Positions 1-9,169 of a stretch of 64,000 bases of DNA are shown one piece after another. Origin of the DNA: Serratia ureilytica (GTDB lineage Bacteria; Pseudomonadota; Gammaproteobacteria; Enterobacterales; Enterobacteriaceae). A program made the translations under genes and the position numbers. The stretch lies in NCBI RefSeq assembly GCF_013375155.1, contig NZ_JABXOF010000005.1, positions 124,001 through 188,000 on the forward strand, written 5' to 3'. Under the pieces are notes generated by a model, which saw only the letters and a program-made list of their open reading frames with translations, had not been told where the DNA came from and searched no databases. Every line of letters starts with the position of its first letter. Position 1 is the first letter of the stretch.

Positions 1-732
1 ACGCCGGGCAGCAATATCACCCGAACGATGGATGAAATGGCCGCAGAATATGCCAGGCGCATACGCGCCCATCAGCCCGAGGGGCCTTACTGGATCATCG
101 GGTGGTCGGTTGGCGGCATGATCGCCCACAATGTCGCCATCCACCTAGAGCAACAAGATCAGCAGGTCGAATTGCTGGCGATGATGGATGCCTATCCCAG
201 CGATCTGTGGCGACGCTTCGCTTTTGAAACGCTCAATGGCGAAGAGGAGGAGAGCCTGGCGCTGGCCGCCCTGTTGTTCATTGCGGGCATCGCCTTGCCC
301 TTCGATCAAGAATTGCCTTCGCTGGTCGTGCCGAAAGGCGAGATCCTGCAACGCGCGGAAACAATCGCCCTGTTGCGAAAACACGGCAGCGCCCTGGCCA
401 GTCTGGATGACGGCACGCTCGACCGCTTGATTGACGTGGTGATTAATAGCCGCCGCCTGGTCGGCCAGTCGGAACACGGCCACTTCTACGGTAATTTGCT
501 GTTCTTCACGGCAGCAGCGCCGCGCGCAGAAGACTGGTTGGATTTGGAGGCCTGGCGCCCCTATGTACATGGACGAATACAAAATATCGACATCGACTGC
601 GATCACCCCGCGATGGCCAGGGCGGAAGCATTGCGCGATATCGCCGGGCATCTGGACGCCGCTTTTGCTCGTTTCGCGCAGCGCACGTCCGTATCAGAAC
701 TGAACTACACCATAGAGTACATCACCCAATGA
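1..732 (+). CDS. Non-ribosomal peptide synthetase, C-terminal thioesterase domain (partial, 5' end outside window)
   Basis: The frame is open to the first base of the window, so this is the 3' end of a longer gene rather than a gene starting at base 28. The visible 243 codons form an alpha/beta-hydrolase thioesterase domain of the EntF type. The nucleophile motif G-W-S-V-G-G has its serine at bases 106-108, an acidic residue follows in MMDAYPSD, and the likely catalytic histidine lies in DCDHPAM near base 604. Such a domain releases or cyclises the product of a synthetase. The stop codon overlaps the next start (ATGA), so the next gene is translationally coupled. Because the next two genes belong to siderophore-microcin maturation families, a catecholate siderophore synthetase is a reasonable inference. 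No adenylation domain is visible to confirm the substrate. Confidence 0.88.
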   Translation, partial: TPGSNITRTMDEMAAEYARRIRAHQPEGPYWIIGWSVGGMIAHNVAIHLEQQDQQVELLAMMDAYPSDLWRRFAFETLNGEEEESLALAALLFIAGIALPFDQELPSLVVPKGEILQRAETIALLRKHGSALASLDDGTLDRLIDVVINSRRLVGQSEHGHFYGNLLFFTAAAPRAEDWLDLEAWRPYVHGRIQNIDIDCDHPAMARAEALRDIAGHLDAAFARFAQRTSVSELNYTIEYITQ

Positions 733-2294
733 GCGATTCTTTTTTACTTAAGGACCTGGCGGAAAATTTAGTGCCTTTCACGGCACACCGGGTTACGTCC
801 TCTCTCATTTGGTCCGCCGAAGAAAAGGCAGACGGCGAAGCGCTGCACGCCGCGTGCAGCTATCTGGTCACTCCCGATACGCCAGGCGCCGTCAAAGTTT
901 TCCACGCGGAACGTTACGGCGGAGGCGGTATTCAACGTAACGGCGGCGGCGCCCGCTGCGGTTTTGATGGCCGTTACCAGGTGAAAGGAATCGGTGCTAA
1001 TCCGCTGGTCGGGCAAGGTTCGGATTGGTATCACTCCAATGGCGAACTGCGCGCCGAACAGGCGATCTATGAAGCCCTATGGAGCGAAATGCTGGCGCAG
1101 ACGTTGCCTTATGGCGCCGCGCGCACCCACGCGATTTTGCTCACCGACAGCTATACCCATGGGGATTTCACCCGCACAAAGGGCCGCTCTCGCCGCGCCC
1201 TTCTGGTTCGCGAGCCCCTGGTCCGCCCGGCACATTTTGAACGAACGCCCTACTTCCGGCCCAAAGCGGAATATGCAGGGCAGCTCATGCATGACGTTCA
1301 ACGGGTTAAATCCGTGCTTCGCCGCCTGCCGGACTATTTGCCGGTCCCCACCGCGGGCTTCAGCGAACAGGCCGCTCGCGATCCGCGGCGCCGCTGCCTT
1401 GAGGGGATGTATGAGCTCACCAAACGTCTGGCTCGGCAAATGGCGTTTTGCCGCACCCGCTTCCTGATGTTGACCACTTCATCCTCCAACATCACCATGG
1501 ACGGTAGGGTATTGGATTTTAACGGGCTAACCTGTTTATTCCCCAGCGATCATCGTTACGATTTCGAATACCAGCTCAAGTTTGCACAATTGATGAGAGA
1601 ACCGGCAATCATTCAGAACAGCCTATCCGAGCTGTGCTTCTACCTTGGGAAGTACCTGTTTGATCGGCCTTTCATTGCCATCGCCCAGCAACAGGTAAAA
1701 ACCTATTTCTGGCATTTTTTTCAGCAGGCCTGTTGCCGTGGCTATTTGACGCTACTGGGCATTCCCATCGACCTGCTCTCACCGGCGGAGACGCCAAAAC
1801 CCTTAGAGAGGCTGGCAAACAGTTTCCTGCAGCTGCTTATCCACCGTTGCCGAAAGCTCTATGTCTCAGCGGAAATGGCGGGAGACGAATCGCCGCTGGA
1901 ACGTTTGGTCGTGACCTTGATTCGCTGCAGCCAAGGGCACCCCGTCCCCACGCATGACGATTTCTCACGGGATGCGCGTTTTATGGGCACCCTGCGCGCT
2001 TTCTCGCAGGTCAATCATTGGTTGGTCGAAACCTGCCGCGCCCAGGGAATCGATGCCACCGTTATTCAGAAAGGCATGGCGCAACAGGCTCGCCTCAGGC
2101 TGCGGCCCCGCCCCCAGTGCGGGAAAATACAGATGCTCAACGAAATCACGGCTCTGGTGGAGGCCAATGGTGATGACGACCAACGCTTGCGGCAACTGTT
2201 AACCGACATGCGGATAAAGGCGGTGGCCTTCGCCAAAGAAACCTTTGGCGGGCAGCCGCTTGTCATCCCCTCCAGGAGAAATGAACCAGCATGA
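729..2294 (+). CDS. MchC/MceJ-type microcin maturation protein with SelO-like nucleotide-binding motifs
   Basis: 521 residues, about the size of MchC (microcin H47) and MceJ (microcin E492), which are needed to attach glucosylated enterobactin to the microcin C-terminus. A glycine-rich stretch (GGGGIQRNGGGARC, near residues 60-75) precedes QVKGIGANPLVG with Lys86. Downstream come an acidic helix ending EALWSEML, an arginine-rich strand (VREPLVRPAHFER), and SSNITMDGRVLDF with Asn254 and Asp263. The order and spacing match the SelO/UPF0061 protein adenylyltransferase pattern (QLKGSG, SEAMH, flipped-ATP arginines, then NTDN and the Asp of the metal site). An ATP-using activation step is therefore my inference. 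The gene is coupled to the synthetase gene before it and the acyltransferase gene after it through ATGA overlaps. Confidence 0.75.
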   Translation: MSDSFLLKDLAENLVPFTAHRVTSSLIWSAEEKADGEALHAACSYLVTPDTPGAVKVFHAERYGGGGIQRNGGGARCGFDGRYQVKGIGANPLVGQGSDWYHSNGELRAEQAIYEALWSEMLAQTLPYGAARTHAILLTDSYTHGDFTRTKGRSRRALLVREPLVRPAHFERTPYFRPKAEYAGQLMHDVQRVKSVLRRLPDYLPVPTAGFSEQAARDPRRRCLEGMYELTKRLARQMAFCRTRFLMLTTSSSNITMDGRVLDFNGLTCLFPSDHRYDFEYQLKFAQLMREPAIIQNSLSELCFYLGKYLFDRPFIAIAQQQVKTYFWHFFQQACCRGYLTLLGIPIDLLSPAETPKPLERLANSFLQLLIHRCRKLYVSAEMAGDESPLERLVVTLIRCSQGHPVPTHDDFSRDARFMGTLRAFSQVNHWLVETCRAQGIDATVIQKGMAQQARLRLRPRPQCGKIQMLNEITALVEANGDDDQRLRQLLTDMRIKAVAFAKETFGGQPLVIPSRRNEPA

Positions 2295-2725
2295 CGCTCT
2301 ATATTCGAGAAACCGCCGGCGGCCAAGAACAATGGTCAGACTATGAGCAGCTTGGTTTTGCCGTGAGCTGCATGTTACATCACCGAAATTACAGCCTTCA
2401 TCCGATAAAAAGCGTTCAAGAGCGCTTGATATTTGCCATACAGCACGGGCAGATCAAGTTTCTTTTCGACACCAATGACCAACCGCTGGCCTATGTTCTC
2501 TGGGCCTGTCTGACGGAGGACACCGAAACGCAATTGCAACGCGATCCGGGGTTCCCACTTCACCCTTCCGAATGGAATGAGGGAGACAGGATATGGCTGC
2601 TCGATTTTTGTTGCAGGCCCGGTTTCGCACCTCAGGCAATCAAGCGCTTCAACAAGCTCAAACCCTGGGGAGAGGGCCAGGTGCGCTGGCAGAACAGAAA
2701 GAGAAAGGTAATGACGCTGGCCTGA
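2291..2725 (+). CDS. HlyC-family acyltransferase, MchD/MceI type
   Basis: 144 residues related to the toxin-activating lysine acyltransferases (HlyC, RtxC) and, by context, to MchD/MceI of siderophore microcins. Two adjacent histidines (residues 30-31, in CMLHHRNY) align with catalytic His23 of HlyC. Asp105 in GDRIWLLDF aligns with HlyC Asp92 in GDRKWFIDW. DQPLAYVLWACL matches the HlyC strand that precedes it. The start overlaps the previous stop and has an AGGAG about 12 bases upstream. In microcin E492 the equivalent protein acts with MceJ to link the siderophore sugar to the peptide. No RTX toxin gene is visible, which favours the microcin role over toxin acylation. The substrate cannot be named from this window. 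Confidence 0.85.
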   Translation: MTLYIRETAGGQEQWSDYEQLGFAVSCMLHHRNYSLHPIKSVQERLIFAIQHGQIKFLFDTNDQPLAYVLWACLTEDTETQLQRDPGFPLHPSEWNEGDRIWLLDFCCRPGFAPQAIKRFNKLKPWGEGQVRWQNRKRKVMTLA

Positions 2726-2770
2726 TCCGCACGGCCCGCTCCTTAAATAAAACGAATGGAGAGCCCCTCG

Positions 2771-3109
2771 ATGGACGGATTTGTACTCATGGCGATCAAA
2801 CGAATCGCGGTAGAAACGGCATTTTTCTGTGAAGGCCCCTATGACAGCGATAACGGATTTGAGCGTCTGATGGCCTGTAAAACCCGCAGCGACTTGAACA
2901 ATAGCGCGTTTGGCGATGTCTTCCTGCATTCGTTTCTTCGCGGCAAAAGCGTGGAAGAAATAAAAAGCGTTGTCCTAAATTCGGCAATTCAATTGATTGT
3001 TGCGATTAAAAAAGTATCGGCGGAAATCGCCGAACAAATTTTATTGCAGACTCCATTGCCACCAGAGGCCATAAGTGTCGCCAGGCCAGCTAATACCTGC
3101 ACCGTCTGA
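2771..3109 (+). CDS. Hypothetical protein, last gene of the synthetase-maturation operon
   Basis: 112 residues, family not recognised. I chose the ATG at 2771 because GGAG lies nine bases upstream; an in-frame ATG at 2756 would add five residues. There is no signal peptide and no clear membrane span, although the segment around SVVLNSAIQLIVAI is fairly hydrophobic. Two cysteines lie in the N-terminal half (FFCEGP, MACKTR) and one near the end (NTCTV). It follows the acyltransferase gene by 45 bases and is closed by a strong terminator, so it belongs to the same operon. It has no double-glycine leader and no serine-rich tail, so it does not look like a siderophore-microcin precursor. An immunity or accessory role is possible but unsupported. 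Confidence 0.6.
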   Translation: MDGFVLMAIKRIAVETAFFCEGPYDSDNGFERLMACKTRSDLNNSAFGDVFLHSFLRGKSVEEIKSVVLNSAIQLIVAIKKVSAEIAEQILLQTPLPPEAISVARPANTCTV

Positions 3110-3126
3110 AGTCTGAACCTTGCCTA

Positions 3127-3155
3127 AACGGCGCCCACGCGGCGCCGTTTTTTTT
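3127..3155 (+). terminator. Rho-independent terminator of the NRPS-mchC-mchD-like operon
   Basis: A perfect nine-base-pair stem (AACGGCGCC / GGCGCCGTT) with a five-base loop is followed directly by a run of eight T residues, 18 bases after the stop of the 112-residue gene. Confidence 0.9.
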
Positions 3156-3215
3156 CGCCTTCATCCATTCTGTGAAGTTATACTTTGCACAATTTCACGG
3201 CACAGAGGAGCCCAC

Positions 3216-3767
3216 ATGTCCAGCACTGCCAGCGTCAGGTTACGCCCATTGGAACGGGACGATCTGTCGTTCGTCCACCAGATGGACAACAACGCCAGCG
3301 TTATGCGCTATTGGTTTGAAGAACCCTACGAAGCCTTTGTCGAACTTTCCGATCTCTACGACAAACACATCCACGATCAGAGCGAGCGCCGCTTTATCAT
3401 CGAGCACGAAGGCGCCAAGGTCGGCCTGGTGGAACTGGTGGAGATCGATCACATCCACCGCCGCGCAGAATTCCAGATCATCATCGATCCCGCCCACCAG
3501 GGCAAAGGCTACGCCAGCACCGCCGCCCGCCTGGCGATGGACTACGGCTTCTCGGTGCTGAACCTGTACAAGCTGTACCTGATCGTCGACAAGGAGAACC
3601 CGAAGGCGATCCACATCTACAGCAAGCTGGGCTTTAACGTGGAAGGCGAGCTGATCGACGAGTTCTTCGTCAACGGCGAATACCGCACCGTGCTGCGCAT
3701 GTGCATCTTCCAGCCGCAATATCTGGCGAAGTTCAAAACGCCGGGCGATAAGCCGCTGGTGAAGTGA
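3216..3767 (+). CDS. speG: Spermidine N1-acetyltransferase SpeG
   Basis: 183 residues, a GNAT-fold enzyme that acetylates spermidine and spermine with acetyl-CoA in the cytoplasm and so limits polyamine toxicity. The sequence is close to enterobacterial SpeG throughout: the N-terminal [18 protein letters not shown], the polyamine-site segment [14 protein letters not shown], the acetyl-CoA loop HQGKGYAS, and the C-terminal [19 protein letters not shown] chose the ATG at 3216 because AGAGGAG lies just upstream. The frame is open further upstream to 3120, but that stretch overlaps the preceding terminator. It is a single gene with its own terminator. Confidence 0.96.
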   Translation: MSSTASVRLRPLERDDLSFVHQMDNNASVMRYWFEEPYEAFVELSDLYDKHIHDQSERRFIIEHEGAKVGLVELVEIDHIHRRAEFQIIIDPAHQGKGYASTAARLAMDYGFSVLNLYKLYLIVDKENPKAIHIYSKLGFNVEGELIDEFFVNGEYRTVLRMCIFQPQYLAKFKTPGDKPLVK

Positions 3768-3787
3768 CGGTCTGCGAGAAAAAAGAG

Positions 3788-3812
3788 AAAACCCGCGCTG
3801 GCGGGTTTTTTA
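3788..3812 (+). terminator. Terminator after speG
   Basis: The stem AACCCGC / GCGGGTT with the four-base loop GCTG is followed by a T-run, about 25 bases after the speG stop. Confidence 0.85.
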
Positions 3813-3970
3813 TTGGCGAATAACCGGCTAGTATTCGGTGATGCCATTTTTACCGGAAAATGAGCTGATAAAAAATCCAAGAACGTATTTAACCGGAATA
3901 GTGGATGAAACAGTAACGCACCGCAATAACAAGAACCTTTCCTCTGAATTTCTACGAAGGAGTAACGTAA

Positions 3971-4192
3971 ATGGCTAAAGTTTCAAACCTGCTGCTTTTT
4001 ATCGGCCTGGCGATGCTCGCCATCGCCGCCGGTCTAAATACCTATAGCGGCTACGCGCCTGCAGATCCCAACAGCACCCCGCTGTTTTCCCCGCTCTGGT
4101 GGACGCGCTGGTTCCCGCTCTATGCCTCGGGGGCTGCGTTGCTGTTGGTGGGGTTGGTATTGCGGGTTACGGCTAAAGGCCGCGCGCATTAA
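3971..4192 (+). CDS. Small two-span inner-membrane protein, unknown function
   Basis: 73 residues with a good ribosome-binding site (AAGGAG, nine bases before the ATG). There are two predicted membrane segments, at residues 5-22 (LLLFIGLAMLAIAAGLN) and about 46-66 (WFPLYASGAALLLVGLVL). They are joined by a loop rich in Pro and aromatic residues (PLFSPLWWTRW). The C-terminus is basic. I do not recognise a named family. It stands alone between the speG terminator and the convergent pst operon, and the AT-rich 150 bases before it presumably hold its promoter. Confidence 0.65.
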   Translation: MAKVSNLLLFIGLAMLAIAAGLNTYSGYAPADPNSTPLFSPLWWTRWFPLYASGAALLLVGLVLRVTAKGRAH

Positions 4193-4472
4193 GGATTACC
4201 ATTTCAGCACCGCCGAGCCCGCCACAGCCATTATCGACATGAACAATTATATTGATCATCACCGACAACATAATTGTGGTTGATAATAAATTGCAGAGAA
4301 TGGATTGAATTCCACATGATGAAAGATGAATAAAACAAACTCGCCGGCAATCAGACTTATGCCATGCATTAATTCATGCCGGCTTAATGCGCGGGTAAAA
4401 TAAAACAGCAGACGCAGGCCGACTGCAACGGCCATTGCCGGCGACGGAGCGAAAACCTCCGTCGCTCTCCCC
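4193..4472. other. Intergenic region between the small membrane protein and pstB
   Basis: No convincing gene. It holds an eight-base inverted repeat (ACAATTAT at 4243-4250 and ATAATTGT at 4270-4277). Just after the pstB stop there is a GC-rich hairpin (GCGACGGAG / CTCCGTCGC, about 4442-4466) that may end the pst transcript, although it lacks a T-run. Confidence 0.4.
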
Positions 4473-5285
4473 TCACCCATACCGCCCGGTAATATAATCC
4501 TCGGTGCGGCGCTGGCGCGGCGACGTGAAAATGGCGTCGGTGTCGTTGTATTCCACCAGCCGCCCCTGATGAATAAAGGCGGTGTAGTCGGAGACGCGCG
4601 CCGCTTGCTGCATGTTGTGCGTCACCAGCACCACACTGTAACGCTGCTTCAACGCCGAAATCAGCTCTTCGATGGTCAGCGTGGAGATCGGATCCAGCGC
4701 CGAAGTCGGCTCGTCGAGCAACAGTACTTCCGGCTCGATGGCGATGGCACGCGCGATCACCAGGCGCTGCTGTTGGCCGCTGGACAAGCGGAAGGCGTTT
4801 TCGCGCAGCCGGTCCTTCACCTCATGCCACAGCGCGGCGGCGCGCAGCGAACGCTCCACCGCTTCATCCAGCAAGCGCCGGTCGCGCACGCCCTGCAGGC
4901 GCAGGCCGTACACCACGTTTTCATAGATCGATTTCGGGAACGGGTTCGGCCGCTGGAACACCATGCCCACCCGCCGCCGCAACGCCGCCACGTCGATCTG
5001 CGCGCCGGAGATCGCCGCGCCGTTCAGCTGCAGTTCGCCCTCGATGCGGCAGTTGTCCACCAGATCGTTCATGCGGTTGAAACAGCGCAGCAGCGTCGAT
5101 TTGCCGCAGCCCGAAGGGCCGATCAGGGCCGTCACCCGGTGTTTCGGGATACGCAGCGAGATATCGTGCAGCACCTGTTTGTCACCATAAAACAGGTTCA
5201 GGCCGTTGACCGCCAGCGCGGTCTGTTCATCGTCGAGATGCTGGACATCCAGCCGGGGCAAACTGCCTGGCGTCATCAAACCCAT
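4473..5285 (-). CDS. pstB: Phosphate ABC transporter ATP-binding protein PstB
   Basis: 270 residues. It hydrolyses ATP to drive high-affinity phosphate import through PstC-PstA at the inner membrane. The Walker A motif is GPSGCGKST (about residues 56-64), the Q-loop lies in VFQRPNPFP, the ABC signature is LSSGQQQRL, Walker B is [11 protein letters not shown], and the switch histidine is in VTHNMQQAA. All are intact. GGGGAG seven bases before the ATG supports this start. It is the last gene of pstC-pstA-pstB, 28 bases after pstA. No pstS or phoU accompanies it, so the binding protein must be encoded elsewhere. It is probably a second, PhoB-controlled phosphate system alongside a standard pstSCAB-phoU. 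Confidence 0.95.
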   Translation of the reverse strand: MGLMTPGSLPRLDVQHLDDEQTALAVNGLNLFYGDKQVLHDISLRIPKHRVTALIGPSGCGKSTLLRCFNRMNDLVDNCRIEGELQLNGAAISGAQIDVAALRRRVGMVFQRPNPFPKSIYENVVYGLRLQGVRDRRLLDEAVERSLRAAALWHEVKDRLRENAFRLSSGQQQRLVIARAIAIEPEVLLLDEPTSALDPISTLTIEELISALKQRYSVVLVTHNMQQAARVSDYTAFIHQGRLVEYNDTDAIFTSPRQRRTEDYITGRYG

Positions 5286-5313
5286 TACGCACTCCCCAAA
5301 AATAGCGTCATTG

Positions 5314-6963
5314 TTACTGCGACCATGCTCGGTACCGCTCCCTCAGCGAATGGCGGATGCCCATCGCCGCCAGATTCAAACTCACCACGATCGTCACCAG
5401 CAAGAAGGCGGTGGCGAACACCAACGGCCGCGCCGCCTCCACGCTCGGGCTCTGGAATGCCATATCGTAGATCTGGAAGCTCAAATGCATGAACTTCCGC
5501 TCAAGGTGCAGATACGGGAAAATCTCGTCCACCGGCAGCACCGGCACCGATTTCACGACCCCCACCAGCATCAGCGGCGCGGTCTCCCCGGCGGCGCGCG
5601 CCACCGCCAGGATCAGACCGGTCATCATCGCCGGCGCCGCCATTGGCAGCACGATGCGCCACAGCGTCTCGGCCCGGCTGGCCCCCAGCGCCATCGAGCC
5701 CTGCCGCAGCGAGGTGGGTATGCGCGACAGCCCTTCCTCGGTGGCGACGATCACCACCGGCAGCGTCAGCAGCGCCAGCGTCAGCGCCGCCCACAGCACG
5801 CCGGGCGTGCCGAAGGTCGGGTTGGGCAGGGATTCAGGATAGAACAGCTGATCGAGCGTGCCGCCTATCATATAGACGAAGAAGCCGAGGCCGAATACGC
5901 CATAGACGATCGAGGGCACGCCGGCCAGATTGACCACCGCGATGCGGATCACCCGCGTCAGCAGATTGTTGCCGGCATATTCGTGCAGATACACCGCCGC
6001 GATCACGCCAAACGGCATCACCACGATCGACATCAGGATCACCATCAACACCGTGCCGAAAATGGCCGGGAACACCCCGCCCTCGGTATTCGCCTCACGC
6101 GGGCTGTCGATGAGAAACTTCTTCACCTGCTCGCCCCAGTGCGCCAGCTTCTCGGAGGTGCTCATGGCGTTCGGGTACCAGGCATCGCGCACCTGGCTGA
6201 GCGGAATGGTCAACGTCTGCCCGTGCATGTCGCGCAGCAGCAACGCGTCGCGCTGGCGATCGCGGTTCAGCCCCGCCAGACGTTCGGACAACAGCTGATA
6301 CTGCCGCTGCAGCTCCAGCCGTTCGGCCTTGATGGCGTCCTGTGCGCGGGCGTCCAGCTTATCGTCGCGCTGCAGGCGCTTTTCCCGCAGCCGCAGCGCG
6401 TCAAACTGCTGATTGATGCGCGCCATGTCGCGGAATTGAATGTCGTGCGCCTGGCGTGAGAGCGCGGCGATTTGCGGCAGGCGCTGCTGCAACGCCTGCC
6501 CCAGATTGCGGCCGGTCAGCGGTTGCCCGTCTTCCAGCAGCCCCGCCAGATAGCCGTAAGCGGTGCCGTGGCTGTCGCGCTCCAGCACCAGCAGGCTGCG
6601 CGGCGAGCTTTGGCTGCGGATATCGCTGGCCAGCAAGGTGCGGAAATCCTGCCCCTCGCGCTCGCGGTTGCCGACCTTAATCAGATAACGTTCGACGTTC
6701 TGCGCCTCGCCCGGCGGCGTGACGCCCGCCTCAGCCAGCTGGCGCCGGGAAATGCTTTGTTGCTGGTACAACTCGCCGATCACCGTCACCGGCCCGGCGC
6801 CGTTCTGATTCAGTTCGAACTGATAAACCGGGCTCGGCCAGAAATAGCGCATCCCCTGCCCGGCCAGCAGCAACAGAATGCCGATCAGCGCCAGCAGGCT
6901 GACGGCGACCGAACCGGCGGTCAGCCACACCCACGGTGACCCGCTCTTCACCCAGTTTTTCAT
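5314..6963 (-). CDS. pstA: Phosphate ABC transporter permease PstA, long form
   Basis: 549 residues against about 296 for E. coli PstA, with the extra length before the permease domain. The N-terminus has one membrane span ([23 protein letters not shown]). A periplasm-type region of about 250 residues follows, with a charged helical segment ([22 protein letters not shown]). The binding-protein-dependent permease core is C-terminal, with the EAA-type loop [20 protein letters not shown] chose ATG 6963 because it overlaps the pstC stop (ATGA). The frame is open upstream, but that part only mirrors pstC. Long PstA and PstC forms are known from Pseudomonas and Vibrio. The role of the extra domain is unknown to me. 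Confidence 0.93.
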   Translation of the reverse strand: MKNWVKSGSPWVWLTAGSVAVSLLALIGILLLLAGQGMRYFWPSPVYQFELNQNGAGPVTVIGELYQQQSISRRQLAEAGVTPPGEAQNVERYLIKVGNREREGQDFRTLLASDIRSQSSPRSLLVLERDSHGTAYGYLAGLLEDGQPLTGRNLGQALQQRLPQIAALSRQAHDIQFRDMARINQQFDALRLREKRLQRDDKLDARAQDAIKAERLELQRQYQLLSERLAGLNRDRQRDALLLRDMHGQTLTIPLSQVRDAWYPNAMSTSEKLAHWGEQVKKFLIDSPREANTEGGVFPAIFGTVLMVILMSIVVMPFGVIAAVYLHEYAGNNLLTRVIRIAVVNLAGVPSIVYGVFGLGFFVYMIGGTLDQLFYPESLPNPTFGTPGVLWAALTLALLTLPVVIVATEEGLSRIPTSLRQGSMALGASRAETLWRIVLPMAAPAMMTGLILAVARAAGETAPLMLVGVVKSVPVLPVDEIFPYLHLERKFMHLSFQIYDMAFQSPSVEAARPLVFATAFLLVTIVVSLNLAAMGIRHSLRERYRAWSQ

Positions 6964-9131
6964 GGCGCCTCCTGATTCGGCGTGTAGCGCTTGCGCAGCC
7001 GCAGGCGCACCGCCTCCGCCAGCGTGTTGAACACGAAGGTGAAGACAAACAGCACCAGCGCAGTCAGGAACAGCACGCGGTAATGGCTGCTGCCGGAAAC
7101 CGCCTCCGGCATTTCGATGGCGATATTGGCCGCCAGCGCTCGCAGCCCCTGGAACAGGCTGCCGTCGATAATCGGCGTGTTGCCGGTGGCCATCAGCACG
7201 ATCATGGTTTCTCCCACCGCGCGGCCAAAGCCGATCATCAGCGCGGAGAAAATGCCGGCGCTGGCGGATGGCAGCACCACCTTGATCACCGTCTGCCATT
7301 GGGTGGCGCCCAGCGCCAAAGAGCCCTGGCTCAGGGTGGCCGGCACGCTGAACAGCGCATCCTCCGCCAGCGAGAAGATGATCGGCACCAGCGCGAACCC
7401 CATCGCCACGCCCACCACCAGCGCATTGCGCTGGTCATAATTATCCCCCAGCCAGAAATGCAGCGGCTCACCGAACAGCGCCACCTCCAGCCACGGCCCC
7501 AGGCTGAACGCCAGCCACACCGTCAACGCCAGCAGCGGCAACAGCAACAGCAGATCGACGCCCGGCCGGCAGCGCGGCATAAAGCGATGGGTCAACGCGC
7601 CGCACAGCAGCACCGCCGCCGCCAGCAGCAGCGGCAACGCCAGCACCGCCAACAGATACTGCTCGATGATCGGCGCCAGCCAGATGCCGGCCACCAGCCC
7701 GATCACCACCGTCGGCAGCGCGCCCATCACTTCGATAGCCGGTTTGATCACTCGCCGCAGCCCCGGCGTCATAAAGTAAGCGGTATAGATGGCGCCGGCC
7801 AACGCCAGCGGGATGGCGAACAGCATCGCGTAAGCCGCCGCCTTGAAGGTGCCGAAGATCACCGGCATCAGGCTGAATTTAGGTTGGTAGCTGTCTTCGC
7901 CGGAGGTGGACTGCCAGACATAGGCCGGCTGCGGGTAGTTCTCATACCACACCTTGCCCCACAGCGAACGCCAGGTGACGTCCGGATACGGGTTGTCGAG
8001 CGCATAGCGCTGCCAGCCCTGCGCGCTCTCCAGCAGCAGGCCATCGCCGCGCGGCGCGAACGCCATTTGCCGCACCTCGGCGCCCAAACGGGTATTCAGC
8101 AGCGGCTGGGATTGGATCGTGGAGAATAACGAGAAGCCGCCATCGGGCCGCAGGGTGGCGAACACCCGGCGATAAGGTTCAGCCACCGTCAGCTCCTGCC
8201 CGTCGGCGCCGTGGTCGAAATGCTGCACCGGCGTCAGTCGCCAGCGCTGCTCTTTTTCCACCTCAAACCACTCGCGCAGGTTGCCGTCGGCGCCCTTGAT
8301 CAGCAGCGCGCTGCCGCCGGGCAGCGCCGTCATCTGGTACGGGGCGTGTTCGCCCAAGGTGCGCGTTTCACGCAGTTGCAGCTGCGCGCCGTCGATCTGG
8401 TAACGCGCCAGCCGGTTGCCCGCCAGCAGGTAAAGCTGGCGGCCATCCGGCGTCAGCACCAACTGCTCTGCGTCGTGTTCCAGCGGCCGCTCGCTGAACT
8501 GCGGCGGCCGATCCGGGCTGAAACGGCCGAACACCAGCCGCCGATCGTCGGTCACCCCGGCCAGCAGATACTGCCCGCGATGCGCGTCCGCCAGCGACAA
8601 CAGCTTCAGCGGCTTGCGCTGCGGATCCAGCGCCAGCGGCGGTTGGCCGAGTGGGAACAGCCACTGCGGCCGGCCGTTTTCCGCCGTGGCGAAATCCGCG
8701 CGCGCCACCACCAACCGGCCGTCGGCCTGCGCCAACGCGAACAGATCCCGCTCTCCGGCGGCCTGCGCGAGCAGCGCCGGTTTGGCCAGCAGCGTTTGCT
8801 GCACCAGCGGTGTCTGGGCCTGGCCGCTCGGCGCCGGCGACAGACGATAAAATTGCCCCGTGCCCTGCGCATCGATGCGATAACCGACGCGCTGCTGCAC
8901 GTCCATGCCCAGCGCCAGCGCCGGGGAAGACGCCACAATCGGCAGCGGCTGAACTTGCCCAAGCGAGGCCGGTTTGAACAGCGGCAGCACCGCAAACAGC
9001 AGATAAACGAAGATCAGCATCAACGTCATCAGCACCATCAGCCCGCAGGCGGTCACTGCCGCCTGCACGCCGCGGTCGATGCGCCCGCGCAGGCGATCTC
9101 GGGGATGTTGATTTGCCGTCGTCTGTGTCAT
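6960..9131 (-). CDS. pstC: Phosphate ABC transporter permease PstC, long form with large extracytoplasmic insert
   Basis: 723 residues, more than twice E. coli PstC. The first membrane span (ACGLMVLMTLMLIFVYLLFAV, about residues 29-50) is followed by an insert of roughly 370 residues. Its repeated strand-like segments (DGRLVVARADF, DRRLVFGRFS, DGRQLYLLAGNRLARYQI, PGGSALLIKGADGNL) suggest a beta-propeller. The permease core follows, with an EAA-type loop (PATLSQGSLALGATQWQTV). It is first in the operon, preceded by a Pho box. The insert would face the periplasm if the first span is N-in. A sensing or PstS-docking role is inference. Confidence 0.92.
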   Translation of the reverse strand: MTQTTANQHPRDRLRGRIDRGVQAAVTACGLMVLMTLMLIFVYLLFAVLPLFKPASLGQVQPLPIVASSPALALGMDVQQRVGYRIDAQGTGQFYRLSPAPSGQAQTPLVQQTLLAKPALLAQAAGERDLFALAQADGRLVVARADFATAENGRPQWLFPLGQPPLALDPQRKPLKLLSLADAHRGQYLLAGVTDDRRLVFGRFSPDRPPQFSERPLEHDAEQLVLTPDGRQLYLLAGNRLARYQIDGAQLQLRETRTLGEHAPYQMTALPGGSALLIKGADGNLREWFEVEKEQRWRLTPVQHFDHGADGQELTVAEPYRRVFATLRPDGGFSLFSTIQSQPLLNTRLGAEVRQMAFAPRGDGLLLESAQGWQRYALDNPYPDVTWRSLWGKVWYENYPQPAYVWQSTSGEDSYQPKFSLMPVIFGTFKAAAYAMLFAIPLALAGAIYTAYFMTPGLRRVIKPAIEVMGALPTVVIGLVAGIWLAPIIEQYLLAVLALPLLLAAAVLLCGALTHRFMPRCRPGVDLLLLLPLLALTVWLAFSLGPWLEVALFGEPLHFWLGDNYDQRNALVVGVAMGFALVPIIFSLAEDALFSVPATLSQGSLALGATQWQTVIKVVLPSASAGIFSALMIGFGRAVGETMIVLMATGNTPIIDGSLFQGLRALAANIAIEMPEAVSGSSHYRVLFLTALVLFVFTFVFNTLAEAVRLRLRKRYTPNQEAP

Positions 9132-9169
9132 GTGTCTCGCTGTCGCTGATGTAATCGGGCTTACGCCGT

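Noticed and set aside
4259-4480. 73-codon minus-strand ORF after pstB
   Set aside because: No ribosome-binding site and it overlaps the pstB 3' end.
5206-6459. 417-codon plus-strand frame opposite pstB-pstA
   Set aside because: His/Arg/Gln-rich shadow of convincing genes on the other strand.
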